Below are positions 33,020-41,746 of a stretch of DNA of 64,000 nucleotides, in pieces. Position numbers and translations under genes: made by a program. Where the stretch lies: NCBI GenBank assembly GCA_012744475.1, contig JAAYBV010000007.1, positions 26,972 through 90,971 on the forward strand, read 5' to 3'. Under the pieces are notes generated by a model that made no database searches, was not told the DNA's origin, and saw only the letters and a list, made by a program, of their open reading frames with translations. Source of the stretch: Phycisphaerae bacterium (lineage in GTDB: Bacteria > Planctomycetota > Phycisphaerae > Sedimentisphaerales > Anaerobacaceae). How positions within the stretch are numbered: the stretch's first letter is position 1; each line of letters starts with the position of its first letter.

Positions 33020-34463
33020 GAGTTGTAGTCTGTTCGTTTTGTGCTGTGTCCTCACGTTGCTGGTGGGCTGCTTCCCCGAGGCTACTGTCGAGTGGTCGGC
33101 CGACGGCTCCTGGGGTCTGCTGCGTATCCCGGAAGAACTCTGCGTCGTCGATGGGACCAGCGGCGCGCTGACGCCGATCCAGACCGATGGCGAGGTAGGC
33201 TCGATGCCGGGCATCTCGTCCGACGGCAAACAGATAACGTACGTTGTAGCGTCGCCTTGCGCGACGCTGGAAGAAGGCCTGAGACTGTTCCCGGCGAACG
33301 TGGCCGAGATGGTCCGCCGTGATGCCCGGCGCCTGATGGACAAGGTCCTCGCCGGCGACGTGCTGCCGACCGATCTTCCCCTCGGCGAGGGCAGCAAGTC
33401 CGGCGTCGAGGAATCGTACCATCGCTGGGTGGTGCGCGCGATGTGCGAAGAGCCCAACGCGCTGCTGGTGACGCGGATCGGGCGGGACAAGCTCGAAGAG
33501 TGTCGCAAGTGCGAGATCGGATGCAGCCGCTTGATCGTGGCCGACCGAGCCGAGCCTGGACGGAACGCGACCGCTGCAATCCTGCCCCTGACGATGTTGC
33601 GGCCGAGGCTCTCGCCCGACGGGCGCTGGGTGGCCTTTCTGGTATCGGCGCCGCACGACAAGGAAAAGGTGGCCCTGATCGTCGCCTCCACCGATGGAAA
33701 GACCGATGCGATCGAGGTGGCTGACGGCGTCGCCCTCGGCTTCGATTGGCGACCTGACGGCAAGGCCATCGCCTACGTCAAACAGGATGGCGATCCGATC
33801 CTTGGCGCGGTCGAGGAGAAGGTGCTCGTCGCGGACACCGGCGTCGTTCCCACCGAAGCCACCAACCCGATCGAGGATGACACGGTCTGCACGCGCCGGT
33901 CTGCCGGAGCGGCCAAGCAGTTCGCGGGAACCTTGTTTCAACCCTTCATGAACGTCCAATATGGACTCGAGGGCCGCGTCCTGTTTTCCAGCGCCACCGC
34001 CACCATTCCTACGACCGATCTGGAGGAGCCCAGGAGCTCGCTGTTCTGCTACGACCGCCTGACGGGAACGGTCACGGACATTCTGCCCTCGGCCCTCCGC
34101 AATCAGACGAGCGAGAACGTCAACTACTTCTGTCTCTCACCTGACGGCAGGCGCCTGCTGGTGCCGCTGGAATCCAATCGCTTCGCGATCTGTGAACTGG
34201 GTTCAAAGCAAGTACAGTATCCGCTCAGCGCCGAGGAGGGGTTCGGAGATGACGACATACCCGATCTTCTGCCTTCCTGGAAGGGCAACGATCAGATCAC
34301 GTGCCTGGTCCCCGAGACAAGCCACTTCCTGACCGGGGCCGACGGCAAACCCCCCCATCGCAGAGAGATCGTCGTCATCGATACGACCGGGCATCTGCTC
34401 AGGGTTCTCAGCACAGACTGGCCCGACGCGGCTGTCCCGGAAGCTTCGCAGGCTACTGATTGA
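33003..34463 (+). CDS. Lipoprotein with WD40/TolB-like beta-propeller
   Basis: 486 residues from GTG 33003, with AAGGAGCGGAG upstream. A lipoprotein signal ends in LLVGC (Cys23). The remainder is a beta-propeller of PD40/TolB type, with recurring blades such as VEWSADGSWGLLRI, SMPGISSDGKQITYVV, PRLSPDGRWVAFLVSA, GFDWRPDGKAIAYV and FCLSPDGRRLLVPLE. A CRKCEIGC segment (about 164-171) could bind metal or form disulfides. It sits third in the ECF sigma operon and is a plausible envelope-stress or ligand sensor feeding the anti-sigma protein, but this is inferred. It converges on the next gene with an 11-base overlap. Confidence 0.85.
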   Translation: MKRSIESCSLFVLCCVLTLLVGCFPEATVEWSADGSWGLLRIPEELCVVDGTSGALTPIQTDGEVGSMPGISSDGKQITYVVASPCATLEEGLRLFPANVAEMVRRDARRLMDKVLAGDVLPTDLPLGEGSKSGVEESYHRWVVRAMCEEPNALLVTRIGRDKLEECRKCEIGCSRLIVADRAEPGRNATAAILPLTMLRPRLSPDGRWVAFLVSAPHDKEKVALIVASTDGKTDAIEVADGVALGFDWRPDGKAIAYVKQDGDPILGAVEEKVLVADTGVVPTEATNPIEDDTVCTRRSAGAAKQFAGTLFQPFMNVQYGLEGRVLFSSATATIPTTDLEEPRSSLFCYDRLTGTVTDILPSALRNQTSENVNYFCLSPDGRRLLVPLESNRFAICELGSKQVQYPLSAEEGFGDDDIPDLLPSWKGNDQITCLVPETSHFLTGADGKPPHRREIVVIDTTGHLLRVLSTDWPDAAVPEASQATD

Positions 34464-36231
34464 TAGCGCTTCTCAACAGGTGGATGGGCGTCGCCGTGGG
34501 TAACTGCTTCTGCGCCGCATCGATGGCAGCCTTCGCCTCGGCCGGACGGTCCATTTGATAGTAGATGTACGCAATCAGGAATTGCAGTTGAGGCACTCCG
34601 TCAGCTTGGATGAGCCGGTCCAGTTCGTTGAAGTGCCGGACGAAGGGATCCGGACCACCCACGAGCTGAATCAGATCCGTCCTTTGCAGCGCGGCGGGCA
34701 GGTCCAGCTCGACGGCCTTGGCAATGGACAGCGCACTGTCGAGGTACCGGCCGGCTGCCAGAAGCGCGTGGCCCTTGCCCAGATGGGCCCGCGCATCATT
34801 CGGCCGATACGCGGAGGCGAGGGTGAAGGCTTCGGCGGCCCGCTGGAACTGACCCTGTTGCATGAGTTGCCGGCCCGACTGAAGGTGGCGTTCGAACATC
34901 TTCGCAGAAGACGAATCGTTGTTCAGCGGCGACGCCGGCGTCAGTGCGGCGTTCGTGGCCGCCTTGATCGGGGACAGCGCCGAATCGCCGTCTTGCCCCA
35001 GGACACGATAGCCGCTGGGCAACTCCGCACCGGGCGACGCTTGAGGCAAAGGCATTGCCGTTTGCGGGCGTTTCAGAACCGCATTCGTCGTGTCGAAGGC
35101 CCGCGCGGTTTCCTGGATGCGCTGCACGGCAGGCAATAGACTGGTGCTCGGGCTCGCCGGGACGCCGGCGGTCTGGCGCGTGCGAGGCGCGACCAGGGCG
35201 TCGATGGACAACGGCGCTTCGGACGACGCCTGTTCCTGCTCTTCGTAGAGCCGCAGTCGGGGCTGTGCGTCCGCGACGGTGTCGGAAGCGACGCCGGCAT
35301 CCGCTTGGCCGCGTGCGGCGGCGCTTTGTGCCGCAGAGCCCTCGAGCAAACCCGTCGTCGCCGACAGCAATCGCGCGGTCTCCTGCAACAGCTCCCGCCG
35401 GCGCGAGGCATCGGCGGGCGACACGGGCTGTGCAGCCTGCATCACACTGTCAGGCAGCGCCGGGGAATCTGCCGGAACGCTCCGTGTCTCCGGCTCGGCA
35501 GCCTCCGCGCCGGTCGCGATGCTCCGTTCGAGCTGTACCAGCTCGGCCTTGACCTGTGCGAGCGTCTCCTGCAACTGCCGCATCTGCTGCCGGTAGTCCT
35601 CTCGCGTCGCGACGGTGCCGTCCTGTGTCGACGTTGGCCAACCAGTCACAAGGTCGCCCACAGGAACCTCCGCCGACGCTGGGTCGCTGGGTCGCAGCCC
35701 CAGATCCGATCCCGACGCGTATCGGGACGGGGATGTTTGTCCGGTATGTGCGGTTCCCGCGCCGGGGGTCATCACGGTTCCGGTCGGCGAGTAGAACGAA
35801 TCAGATGCTCCCAGGTAATCCTCTCCGGCCGTCGCGGGCGCGGTGCGCCGCAGGAACGGATCGAGCGAGGTCGAGCCCAGAGGCGCGTCGATGCTCGTCG
35901 GCGGGCGGTAGGGAAGAGCGCCGCGGAAGTGCTTGCCCCCTGTGACGTTGCCGGTGACGACGCGATCGCTGCTGTCGATGGGATCGGGCGTGTCAACGAG
36001 GCCGTTCTCGTAGCTGGTCAGCGGGGTCGTCGCTGAGCGGACCGCGCTGGGCACCGAGCCGACGCCGTAGCCGCCCGTGCGATTGCCCGACGAGAAGGAC
36101 GTGACCGCGCAGACCACAATCAGCGTGACGACCCACGCGACGATCTTGCGACGGCGCATCAGCCGCCCGGCATCGGATCGACCGATGCGTCCGGCGTTCG
36201 TTCGTCCTGAAAACAGCGAATCTCTCATCAT
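34453..36231 (-). CDS. Membrane-anchored protein with C-terminal TPR repeats
   Basis: 592 residues; ATG 36231 follows GAGGTG. After a basic N-terminus, one hydrophobic helix (about 29-47, IVAWVVTLIVVCAVTSF) anchors it. Residues 50-200 are low-complexity Ser/Thr/Pro/Gly sequence. A coiled-coil stretch follows (about 212-240, QQMRQLQETLAQVKAELVQLE), then more low complexity. TPR-like helices end the protein (about 448-590: GRQLMQQGQFQRAAEAFTLASAYRPNDARAHLG). It follows nadK by 61 bases and probably shares the dxs-nadK transcript. Its role is unknown; an envelope scaffold is inferred. Confidence 0.8.
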   Translation of the reverse strand: MMRDSLFSGRTNAGRIGRSDAGRLMRRRKIVAWVVTLIVVCAVTSFSSGNRTGGYGVGSVPSAVRSATTPLTSYENGLVDTPDPIDSSDRVVTGNVTGGKHFRGALPYRPPTSIDAPLGSTSLDPFLRRTAPATAGEDYLGASDSFYSPTGTVMTPGAGTAHTGQTSPSRYASGSDLGLRPSDPASAEVPVGDLVTGWPTSTQDGTVATREDYRQQMRQLQETLAQVKAELVQLERSIATGAEAAEPETRSVPADSPALPDSVMQAAQPVSPADASRRRELLQETARLLSATTGLLEGSAAQSAAARGQADAGVASDTVADAQPRLRLYEEQEQASSEAPLSIDALVAPRTRQTAGVPASPSTSLLPAVQRIQETARAFDTTNAVLKRPQTAMPLPQASPGAELPSGYRVLGQDGDSALSPIKAATNAALTPASPLNNDSSSAKMFERHLQSGRQLMQQGQFQRAAEAFTLASAYRPNDARAHLGKGHALLAAGRYLDSALSIAKAVELDLPAALQRTDLIQLVGGPDPFVRHFNELDRLIQADGVPQLQFLIAYIYYQMDRPAEAKAAIDAAQKQLPTATPIHLLRSAINQ

Positions 36232-36292
36232 GTCACCTCGACTTCGAGAGCAGGCGTGGCGTGGTGCGAACGCGATCGTCGCCGTCGAGCGC

Positions 36293-37165
36293 TCAATAGC
36301 TCGCGTACTTGGGTCTCTCCGCCCAGCCGAGCTTCGAGGCCAGCGTCTGCCACGGCGTCCGCAGAGGGTTGTTCACCACGAGGAAGCTGCTCGATTCCCG
36401 TGCGACCTTCACGACGTCGTCGACGCACAGCGCTCGCGAGACCTGGCCGTCGATCGAGACGGTGGTGCCCTCGTTGATCCGCGTGCAGCAGATCTCCACG
36501 CGGCTGCGGGCGTCGATCACGATCGGACGGAAGCTCAGCGAATGGGGACAGATGGGCGTGATGACCATCGCCTCCATCGAGGCCGCCAGGATCGGGCCGC
36601 CGGCCGCGAGGCTGTAGGCCGTCGAGCCGGTGGGCGTCGAGACGATCAGGCCGTCCCCGCCGCAGGTGGCCACGTGCTGGCCGTCGACGGCGATCTTCAG
36701 CTCGATCATCCGAAACGGCGGGCCCGAGGTGATGAAGACCTCGTTGACCGCGGGCGAGTGGAACTTCTCCCGACCGCCCTGGGAACTCTCGGTGACCCAA
36801 CAGCCCAGCAGCATCCGCCGCTCAATGGGCGCCTTGCCTGCTACAACACTGTCAAAGAATTCCTTCAGCTCCTGAACGCTGAATTCGGCAAGGAAACCGA
36901 GCTTCCCGAGGTTGACCCCGATGACAGGCACGTGGGACTGACTGAGGTCCCTGGCCGCCGAGATGATGCTGCCGTCGCCGCCAAAGACGACGGCGAAATC
37001 GCTCTCGCACAGGACGTCGGTCGAGCAGCCCCCGAGGCCGCAACTGGCGACGATTTCGGCCTTGCCCTGGAGGAAGCGGGTGAAATCCTCGATGGCCGTG
37101 GCGACCGGCTCTCTGGCCGGGTCCCCAAAGATGACCAGTTTGGGCAGGGTCCTTCGCTGACTCAT
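36293..37165 (-). CDS. nadK: NAD kinase
   Basis: 290 residues. NAD+ is phosphorylated to NADP+ in the cytoplasm. The diagnostic GGDGSIIS loop lies near residues 62-69, followed by VNLGKLGFLAEF, NEVFIT and GDGLIVSTPTGSTAYSLAAGGP. The C-terminal region keeps the ISIDGQ-like VSIDGQ strand. The ATG overlaps the dxs stop (ATGA), so translation is coupled. Placing NADP supply next to the first MEP-pathway enzyme is sensible because later MEP steps use NADPH. Confidence 0.96.
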   Translation of the reverse strand: MSQRRTLPKLVIFGDPAREPVATAIEDFTRFLQGKAEIVASCGLGGCSTDVLCESDFAVVFGGDGSIISAARDLSQSHVPVIGVNLGKLGFLAEFSVQELKEFFDSVVAGKAPIERRMLLGCWVTESSQGGREKFHSPAVNEVFITSGPPFRMIELKIAVDGQHVATCGGDGLIVSTPTGSTAYSLAAGGPILAASMEAMVITPICPHSLSFRPIVIDARSRVEICCTRINEGTTVSIDGQVSRALCVDDVVKVARESSSFLVVNNPLRTPWQTLASKLGWAERPKYASY

Positions 37166-39132
37166 GTCTGTGCGCGTTTGGCGCCTCGGTCGTTCAGCAT
37201 TTCCTTTGCCGCGTTGACAATGTCATCGGCCGTAACGCCGACCTGCATGAGTTGCGACCGGCGAGAATCGTGCCCGATAAAGCGACGGGGCGCCGCCAGC
37301 ACATGGATGCGCCCGGCGTCGAGGCCCAGTTCGGACGCCCGTTCGAGGACGGCCGACCCGAATCCGCACGCGACGTGGTGGTCCTCAACGGTAATCAGGC
37401 CTTTTCCCTTCGTCAGACCGGTCAGGATCTTGTCGTCGACCGGTGCGGCGAACCGCGCGTTGACGACATCGATAGCAATCCCTTCACCGTGCAAAGTCTG
37501 CGCGGCCCGGAGGGCTTCCGGCAGGAGAGTCCCATAACAGGCAACGGTCAGCGCCGGCCTGCGGCCACGCTTGACCAGGATGCTCTGGCCCAGCTCGAAA
37601 GGCTTGTCGGAAGCGGCCCGCACGAATTCGTCGGAAGGCACCGCGTCCTTGGGGTATCGGATCACAACCGGATGACTCTGGGCCAGCGCGAACTCCAGTG
37701 CGTGTTTCATCTCGACGGCGTCCGCGGGCGCCACCAGGACCATGTTCGGCATCATCCGCATGTACCCGATGTCCATCAGGCCATGGTGCGTCGGGCCATC
37801 GGAGCCGACCAGGCCCGCTCGATCCACGCAGAAGACCACCGGGAGGTTCTGCAAGGCCACTTCCTGGAAGACCTGGTCGAAGGCGCGCTGAAGAAAGGTC
37901 GAGTAGATGCAGACCACCGGTCTCAGGCCGGTCTTGGCGATGCCGGCGGCGATGTCCACCGCGGCGCTCTCGGCGATGCCCACGTCGTAGAACCGTTCGG
38001 GGTGTTTCTCGCGAAACGTGACGAGACCCGTGCCGTCGCACATGGCCGAGGTGATGGCCACGATTCGGTCGTCCCGCTCCGCCAACTCGGCCAGCGCCGC
38101 GCCGAACGCCTCGGTGAAACTCTGGTGCGTGCTTTCCGGCGCGGACTCGACGCAATCGCCGTTGATCTTGAAGGGACCGGTCGAGTGGAACCGAGTCGGC
38201 CCTTCGTCGGCGGGATCGAAGCCTTTGCCCTTCTTGCTGTAGACGTGCAGCAGGACGGGGTGATTGACCTCTTTGAGCGCCTCGAAGAGTCGAACCAGCG
38301 ACTCGATGTCGTGCCCGTCCACCGGCCCGAAGTACGGGACGTTGAGGCTTTCGAACAACTGGCTGGGCGGCAGGACCATGCGGATGGTCTTCTTGATCTT
38401 CTCGACCGCCTCGTCGACGCCGCGACCGATGCCCGGCACGTGTTCGAGGATGTTTCGCGCGGTCCGCCGCATGTCCTCGTACGTGTGGCTCAGACGGAAC
38501 CGCGAGAAGTACTTGGCGACCGCGCCCACCGTCGCGTCGATGGCCATGCTGTTGTCGTTGAGCACGATCAGCAGTTGGCGTTTGACCAGCCCGAGGTTGT
38601 TGAGCCCCTCGAACGAGGTCCCATTGACGATGCTGGCGTCTCCGACGAAAGCAACGATCTTGGGTGCGGCCGGCTCAGCCTTCCGGGGTTTGCGGCGCAC
38701 CCCGCCGTTGTTGGACTGGGCCACCTTCTCTTTGAGCTGCTCGCCGAGGGCCATCCCCACGGCGGTGGTCACCGACGTTCCGGCGTGGCCGACGGCGAAC
38801 TGGTCGTATTCGCTCTCGGTGGGGTTGGGGAATCCGCTGATCCCCCCGACCTGCCGCAGCCGCTCGAAGCCCGCCTTGCGCCCCGTGATGATCTTGTGCG
38901 TATAGCACTGGTGCCCCACGTCCCACAGGAGCTTGTCCCGCTTGAAGTCGAAGACGTAATGCAGGGCCAGAGTCATCTCCACCGCGCCCAGATTGCTCGC
39001 CAGGTGCCCGCCCGTCTTACTGATCGAACGCAACATGAACTGGCGAATCTCCTCCGCCAGCGTCTCCAGCTCCGGCACCGTCAATTTCTTCAGATCCGCC
39101 GGGCCGTTGATCTGCTCCAACAAACTGCTCAT
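37162..39132 (-). CDS. dxs: 1-deoxy-D-xylulose-5-phosphate synthase
   Basis: About 656 residues from ATG 39132; a GTG at 39144 is possible. This thiamine-diphosphate enzyme makes DXP from pyruvate and glyceraldehyde 3-phosphate, the first step of the MEP isoprenoid pathway. Visible landmarks: SKTGGHLASNLG, HQCYTHKIITG, the ThDP-binding FVGDASIVNG with GLNNLG further on, the catalytic Glu region YDVGIAE, and the C-terminal transketolase domain ending ITVEDHHVACGFGSAV. An insertion NNGGVRRKPRKAEPAAPK (about 157-174) lies just before the ThDP motif, making the protein slightly longer than average. Coupled to nadK. Confidence 0.97.
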   Translation of the reverse strand: MSSLLEQINGPADLKKLTVPELETLAEEIRQFMLRSISKTGGHLASNLGAVEMTLALHYVFDFKRDKLLWDVGHQCYTHKIITGRKAGFERLRQVGGISGFPNPTESEYDQFAVGHAGTSVTTAVGMALGEQLKEKVAQSNNGGVRRKPRKAEPAAPKIVAFVGDASIVNGTSFEGLNNLGLVKRQLLIVLNDNSMAIDATVGAVAKYFSRFRLSHTYEDMRRTARNILEHVPGIGRGVDEAVEKIKKTIRMVLPPSQLFESLNVPYFGPVDGHDIESLVRLFEALKEVNHPVLLHVYSKKGKGFDPADEGPTRFHSTGPFKINGDCVESAPESTHQSFTEAFGAALAELAERDDRIVAITSAMCDGTGLVTFREKHPERFYDVGIAESAAVDIAAGIAKTGLRPVVCIYSTFLQRAFDQVFQEVALQNLPVVFCVDRAGLVGSDGPTHHGLMDIGYMRMMPNMVLVAPADAVEMKHALEFALAQSHPVVIRYPKDAVPSDEFVRAASDKPFELGQSILVKRGRRPALTVACYGTLLPEALRAAQTLHGEGIAIDVVNARFAAPVDDKILTGLTKGKGLITVEDHHVACGFGSAVLERASELGLDAGRIHVLAAPRRFIGHDSRRSQLMQVGVTADDIVNAAKEMLNDRGAKRAQT

Positions 39133-39296
39133 AACAGAAATCACCCTAATGAGGCCATCAGTCCGCACATTCTAATCGAAAGCGCCCCGACGTGCAGCGA
39201 AATCGCGACGGGGGGGCAAAAAAGGCCGACCCGGTCGCCTCGGACGGTCCGGGCAGAAAAGGACCTGCACCGCGTGGAAGATGCGGTTCGTCCCGA

Positions 39297-39561
39297 TCAG
39301 TCGAAGTGATATCCGCACGTATCCCCGGTGATCAGCTCCGACTCGGTTCGCGGGTACTTCCGGCAGTTCAGCGGCCGCAAGGGGTACCGAGCAGTAGATC
39401 TTGCCGTCCCCATTGCTCTTGATGAACGGACAAGGATTGGGCAGCTTGCAGCAGGCGCCGCAATGAACGCACTGGCCTTTGCGCCGCTTGGAAACCGGCA
39501 GCACCGACGTGAACGTCCTCTTGATCTTGGCGCCCCAGGTGTTTCTTTTGTCATCAGGCAT
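39297..39561 (-). pseudogene. Frameshifted cysteine-cluster (YkgJ-like) protein
   Basis: Frame 1, from ATG 39561, gives a basic N-terminus and the metal motif CVHCGACC with NPCPF and YCSV. The natural C-terminus, YPLRPLNCRKYPRTESE then TGDTCGYHFD and a stop at 39297-39299, is in another frame. The join is near 39386-39390 at TCGGTACCCC, where losing two bases from an ancestral SVYPLRPL codon run explains the shift. Without it frame 1 runs on unrelated sequence to 39172. The intact family binds Fe-S or zinc through these Cys. A real mutation or a sequence error fits equally. A good promoter lies just upstream. Confidence 0.75.
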
Positions 39562-39602
39562 CGAATGGAATCCCGATAGGTTTCTTGCTCCAGAGGCTAT
39601 GG

Positions 39603-39631
39603 GTTATACCGGCCTGGGCCGTGCGGGTCAA
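39603..39631 (-). promoter_or_regulatory. Sigma-70-type promoter before the cysteine-cluster gene
   Basis: On the - strand, TTGACC (39631-39626), a 17-base spacer and TATAAC (39608-39603). Start near 39596, 35 bases before the ATG. It may also serve dxs-nadK. Confidence 0.65.
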
Positions 39632-39713
39632 TAGACGAAGCGATCTCTGTACGGGCCGGCAATGGGTGGACGCCGTCGCAGGGCATCGAGCCGGTGCGCA
39701 GCGCCGGCCCAAG

Positions 39714-41171
39714 TCAGCGGGCGATGCCGTCTTCCAGGTCCGCCAGGACCGTTTGGGCTTTGACCACCTTGTTGCCGTGCGGACCCTGCCAGTTGACATC
39801 CTCGTTCCGTTGGAGCAAGTCCTCGACCTTCCTGCAGGCCACCAGAACGGTGGCGTGATTCTTGTTGCCCATCGCCCGACCGACCTCCGAGCTGGACATC
39901 TTGGTGTGCTTGCGGATCAAGTACATGCTGAAATGCCGCGCCAGCGAGACGGTGCGGTCTTTCTTGGCGGAATGAAGCGTCGCGGCGGTCGTTCCGAAGT
40001 AGGCGGCCACCGTGCTTTCGATGTCACAGACGTGCACGATTGGATCGCAGCGCTCGATGTGCTCGGCCAGCACGCTCTGGGCCATCGCCAGGGTGATCTT
40101 CTCGTTCTGGAGGGCGGCGTAGGCCACCAGCTTCAGCAGGGCGCCTTCGAGCTCGCGTACGTTGGTGCGGATGCGTTCGGCCACGAATCGGACGACGCCC
40201 TCGGACATCGCTCCGGCCTGTGCGGCCTTGCTGTCGCCGAACGCGGTGGCGACCATCCGCTGGGCGAACTGCCGGCAGATCTCACATCGCGTCTGGAAAT
40301 CCGGCGGCTCGATCTTCACCACCATCCCCGAGACGAAACGGTTGACCAGCTTCTCCGACAACTGGCCGATCATCTTCGGATGGGCGTCCGAGACCAGGAC
40401 CACCTGTTTGCCTGCCAGATTGATCGTATTGAAGGTGTGCAGAAACTCCTCCTGGGTCGACGGTTTGCTGGCCAGAAAGTGCACGTCGTCGATGGCCAGC
40501 AGGTCCGTCTTCCGCAGGCGGGCGCGAAAGGCTTCAAGCTTCTTGGTCTTGAGCGCCAGCACGAACTGGTTGGCGAACTCCTCGGCCGAAAGGTAGAGCC
40601 AGTTGGTCTGCGGGCGGGCTTCGGTGACGCCGTTGCAGATGCCCTGGAGCAGGTGGGTCTTGCCGACGCCGTAACCGCCGTGAATGAACAACGGATTGAA
40701 CGGACTGTGCTGCTCTCGCACAACCGCCCGGGCGGCGCTGTAGGCCAGTTCGTTCGAGGGCCCGACGATGAAGGTATCGAGCGAGAGCCGCAACCCCTTG
40801 GACGACGGCGAAGAGGCCGCCTCGGCTGTCTTCCGCGGACCGGCGGGCGCCGCAGCCACCGCTTCGACCGCGGGACGCTGACGCTTCTCCGAAAGCTCCG
40901 CGTCGATCGCAAACGAAATCGTCGGGTGACCGCCCGTGGCGGCGTGCGCGGCCGCCTTGATGTCGCGAAGGAAATGGCTCTCGAGCCAGTTGGCCATGAA
41001 CGGATTCGGGACGCCGATCTTCAGACACCCCTCGGCCAACGTGAACCGCGCACAACTCTGGAACCAGATCCTGTACTTCTGGGGACCGATGCGTCCCACG
41101 AGCGCTTCGGCGATCGCCTCGGCGCCGGGTCCCGCCGTGCGGGAACCCTCATCCATGATCGTGCCCTGCAT
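39714..41171 (-). CDS. dnaA: Chromosomal replication initiator DnaA
   Basis: About 485 residues. ATG 41171 has GGAG six bases upstream; in-frame starts at 41231 (TTG), 41216 and 41156 are alternatives. Domain I is seen in KYRIWFQSCARF and NPFMANWLESHF; domain II is a short Ala/Pro linker. The AAA+ core holds Walker A GGYGVGKTH (about 160-168) and Walker B LLAIDDVHFL (about 224-233), with sensor regions after. The DNA-binding domain has the DnaA signature, with MSSSEVGRAMGNKNHATVL. It binds DnaA boxes and opens the origin. The upstream region has DnaA-like boxes and its own promoter. The usual neighbours dnaN and rpmH are absent here. Confidence 0.98.
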   Translation of the reverse strand: MQGTIMDEGSRTAGPGAEAIAEALVGRIGPQKYRIWFQSCARFTLAEGCLKIGVPNPFMANWLESHFLRDIKAAAHAATGGHPTISFAIDAELSEKRQRPAVEAVAAAPAGPRKTAEAASSPSSKGLRLSLDTFIVGPSNELAYSAARAVVREQHSPFNPLFIHGGYGVGKTHLLQGICNGVTEARPQTNWLYLSAEEFANQFVLALKTKKLEAFRARLRKTDLLAIDDVHFLASKPSTQEEFLHTFNTINLAGKQVVLVSDAHPKMIGQLSEKLVNRFVSGMVVKIEPPDFQTRCEICRQFAQRMVATAFGDSKAAQAGAMSEGVVRFVAERIRTNVRELEGALLKLVAYAALQNEKITLAMAQSVLAEHIERCDPIVHVCDIESTVAAYFGTTAATLHSAKKDRTVSLARHFSMYLIRKHTKMSSSEVGRAMGNKNHATVLVACRKVEDLLQRNEDVNWQGPHGNKVVKAQTVLADLEDGIAR

Positions 41172-41232
41172 CGACATCTCCGTATCAATACTGATAATCA
41201 GGCTCTTATCAGCCATGTCTTGCGGTTTCAAA

Positions 41233-41247
41233 GAGGGTCCGACCCTC
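41233..41247 (-). promoter_or_regulatory. Perfect inverted repeat in the dnaA leader
   Basis: GAGGGTC, one base, GACCCTC lies between the predicted dnaA transcription start and its ATG. It could be an operator or an RNA hairpin. Confidence 0.35.
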
Positions 41248-41276
41248 CCATGGAAATCCGAACGGCGAAAGAGCCT

Positions 41277-41304
41277 ATTATTTCGCGGACGGCCCTTGAA
41301 TCAA
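41277..41304 (-). promoter_or_regulatory. Sigma-70-type promoter of dnaA
   Basis: On the - strand, TTGATT (41304-41299), a 16-base spacer and AATAAT (41282-41277). Start near 41270, about 100 bases before the chosen ATG. A lone TTGACA further upstream has no matching -10 box. Confidence 0.55.
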
Positions 41305-41323
41305 TGCCATTCCAAGTCGTTTC

Positions 41324-41433
41324 TTTTCCACGAACCAGAGGGACTGAGAGCCACTGGCTTTGCGCACGAAAATTTTTAGTTGTCAACACGTTTTGCACGA
41401 TGCAAAACCGTATTGTGGAAAACCTGTGCATGG
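41324..41433. other. DnaA-box cluster upstream of dnaA; candidate oriC or autoregulatory region
   Basis: Sites similar to TTWTNCACA: TTTTCCACG (41324-41332), TTTTGCACG (41391-41399), a perfect TTTTCCACA on the - strand (41422-41414) and CCATGCACA on the - strand (41433-41425). An AT-rich stretch GAAAATTTTTAGTTG lies at 41369-41383, and the hairpin GTTTTGCA-CGA-TGCAAAAC spans 41390-41408. Together these fit an origin or a DnaA-regulated promoter region. Confidence 0.45.
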
Positions 41434-41746
41434 GCGTGACGCTGGACCTGGAATCCGCGCGGTCTCCATACTGAAAACCGGGTTGCGATCCCGGCGTCGG
41501 AACGGCAGTACATCGCGGAGAACCTGTCACGGGGGACGTTGGAAATGCATCCGACGCCGCGGCGCGCGCCGCCCGTCGAGGGCGAGGCGCAGCGCCGGCG
41601 TTCGAACGTCTGACAGACGCCTGGACGTGGCCGCGTCGATCGTGCCCCCCAATGCCCGATCGCTTGGCCCGCAGGCGGAAACCACTCATGCTACGCAGAT
41701 TGTCACGCCTGCGACGAGCCGCCGACCGCGGCGCATCGGGCGACGG
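41434..41746. other. Intergenic region between rplI end and the dnaA upstream boxes
   Basis: 313 bases with no convincing gene, only GC-rich short inverted repeats such as GTCTG-AC-AGAC around 41610. No terminator with a T-tract is seen for rplI. Confidence 0.4.

Noticed and set aside
39172..39296. C-terminal extension of the cysteine-cluster protein in frame 1
   Set aside because: The natural family ending lies in another frame up to 39297, so the extension looks like out-of-frame sequence.
41228..41689. 153-codon open frame on the - strand upstream of dnaA (possible rpmH or other gene)
   Set aside because: The composition is Arg/Ala-rich read-through of GC-rich DNA with no L34 or RnpA motif, and it overlaps the DnaA-box region.
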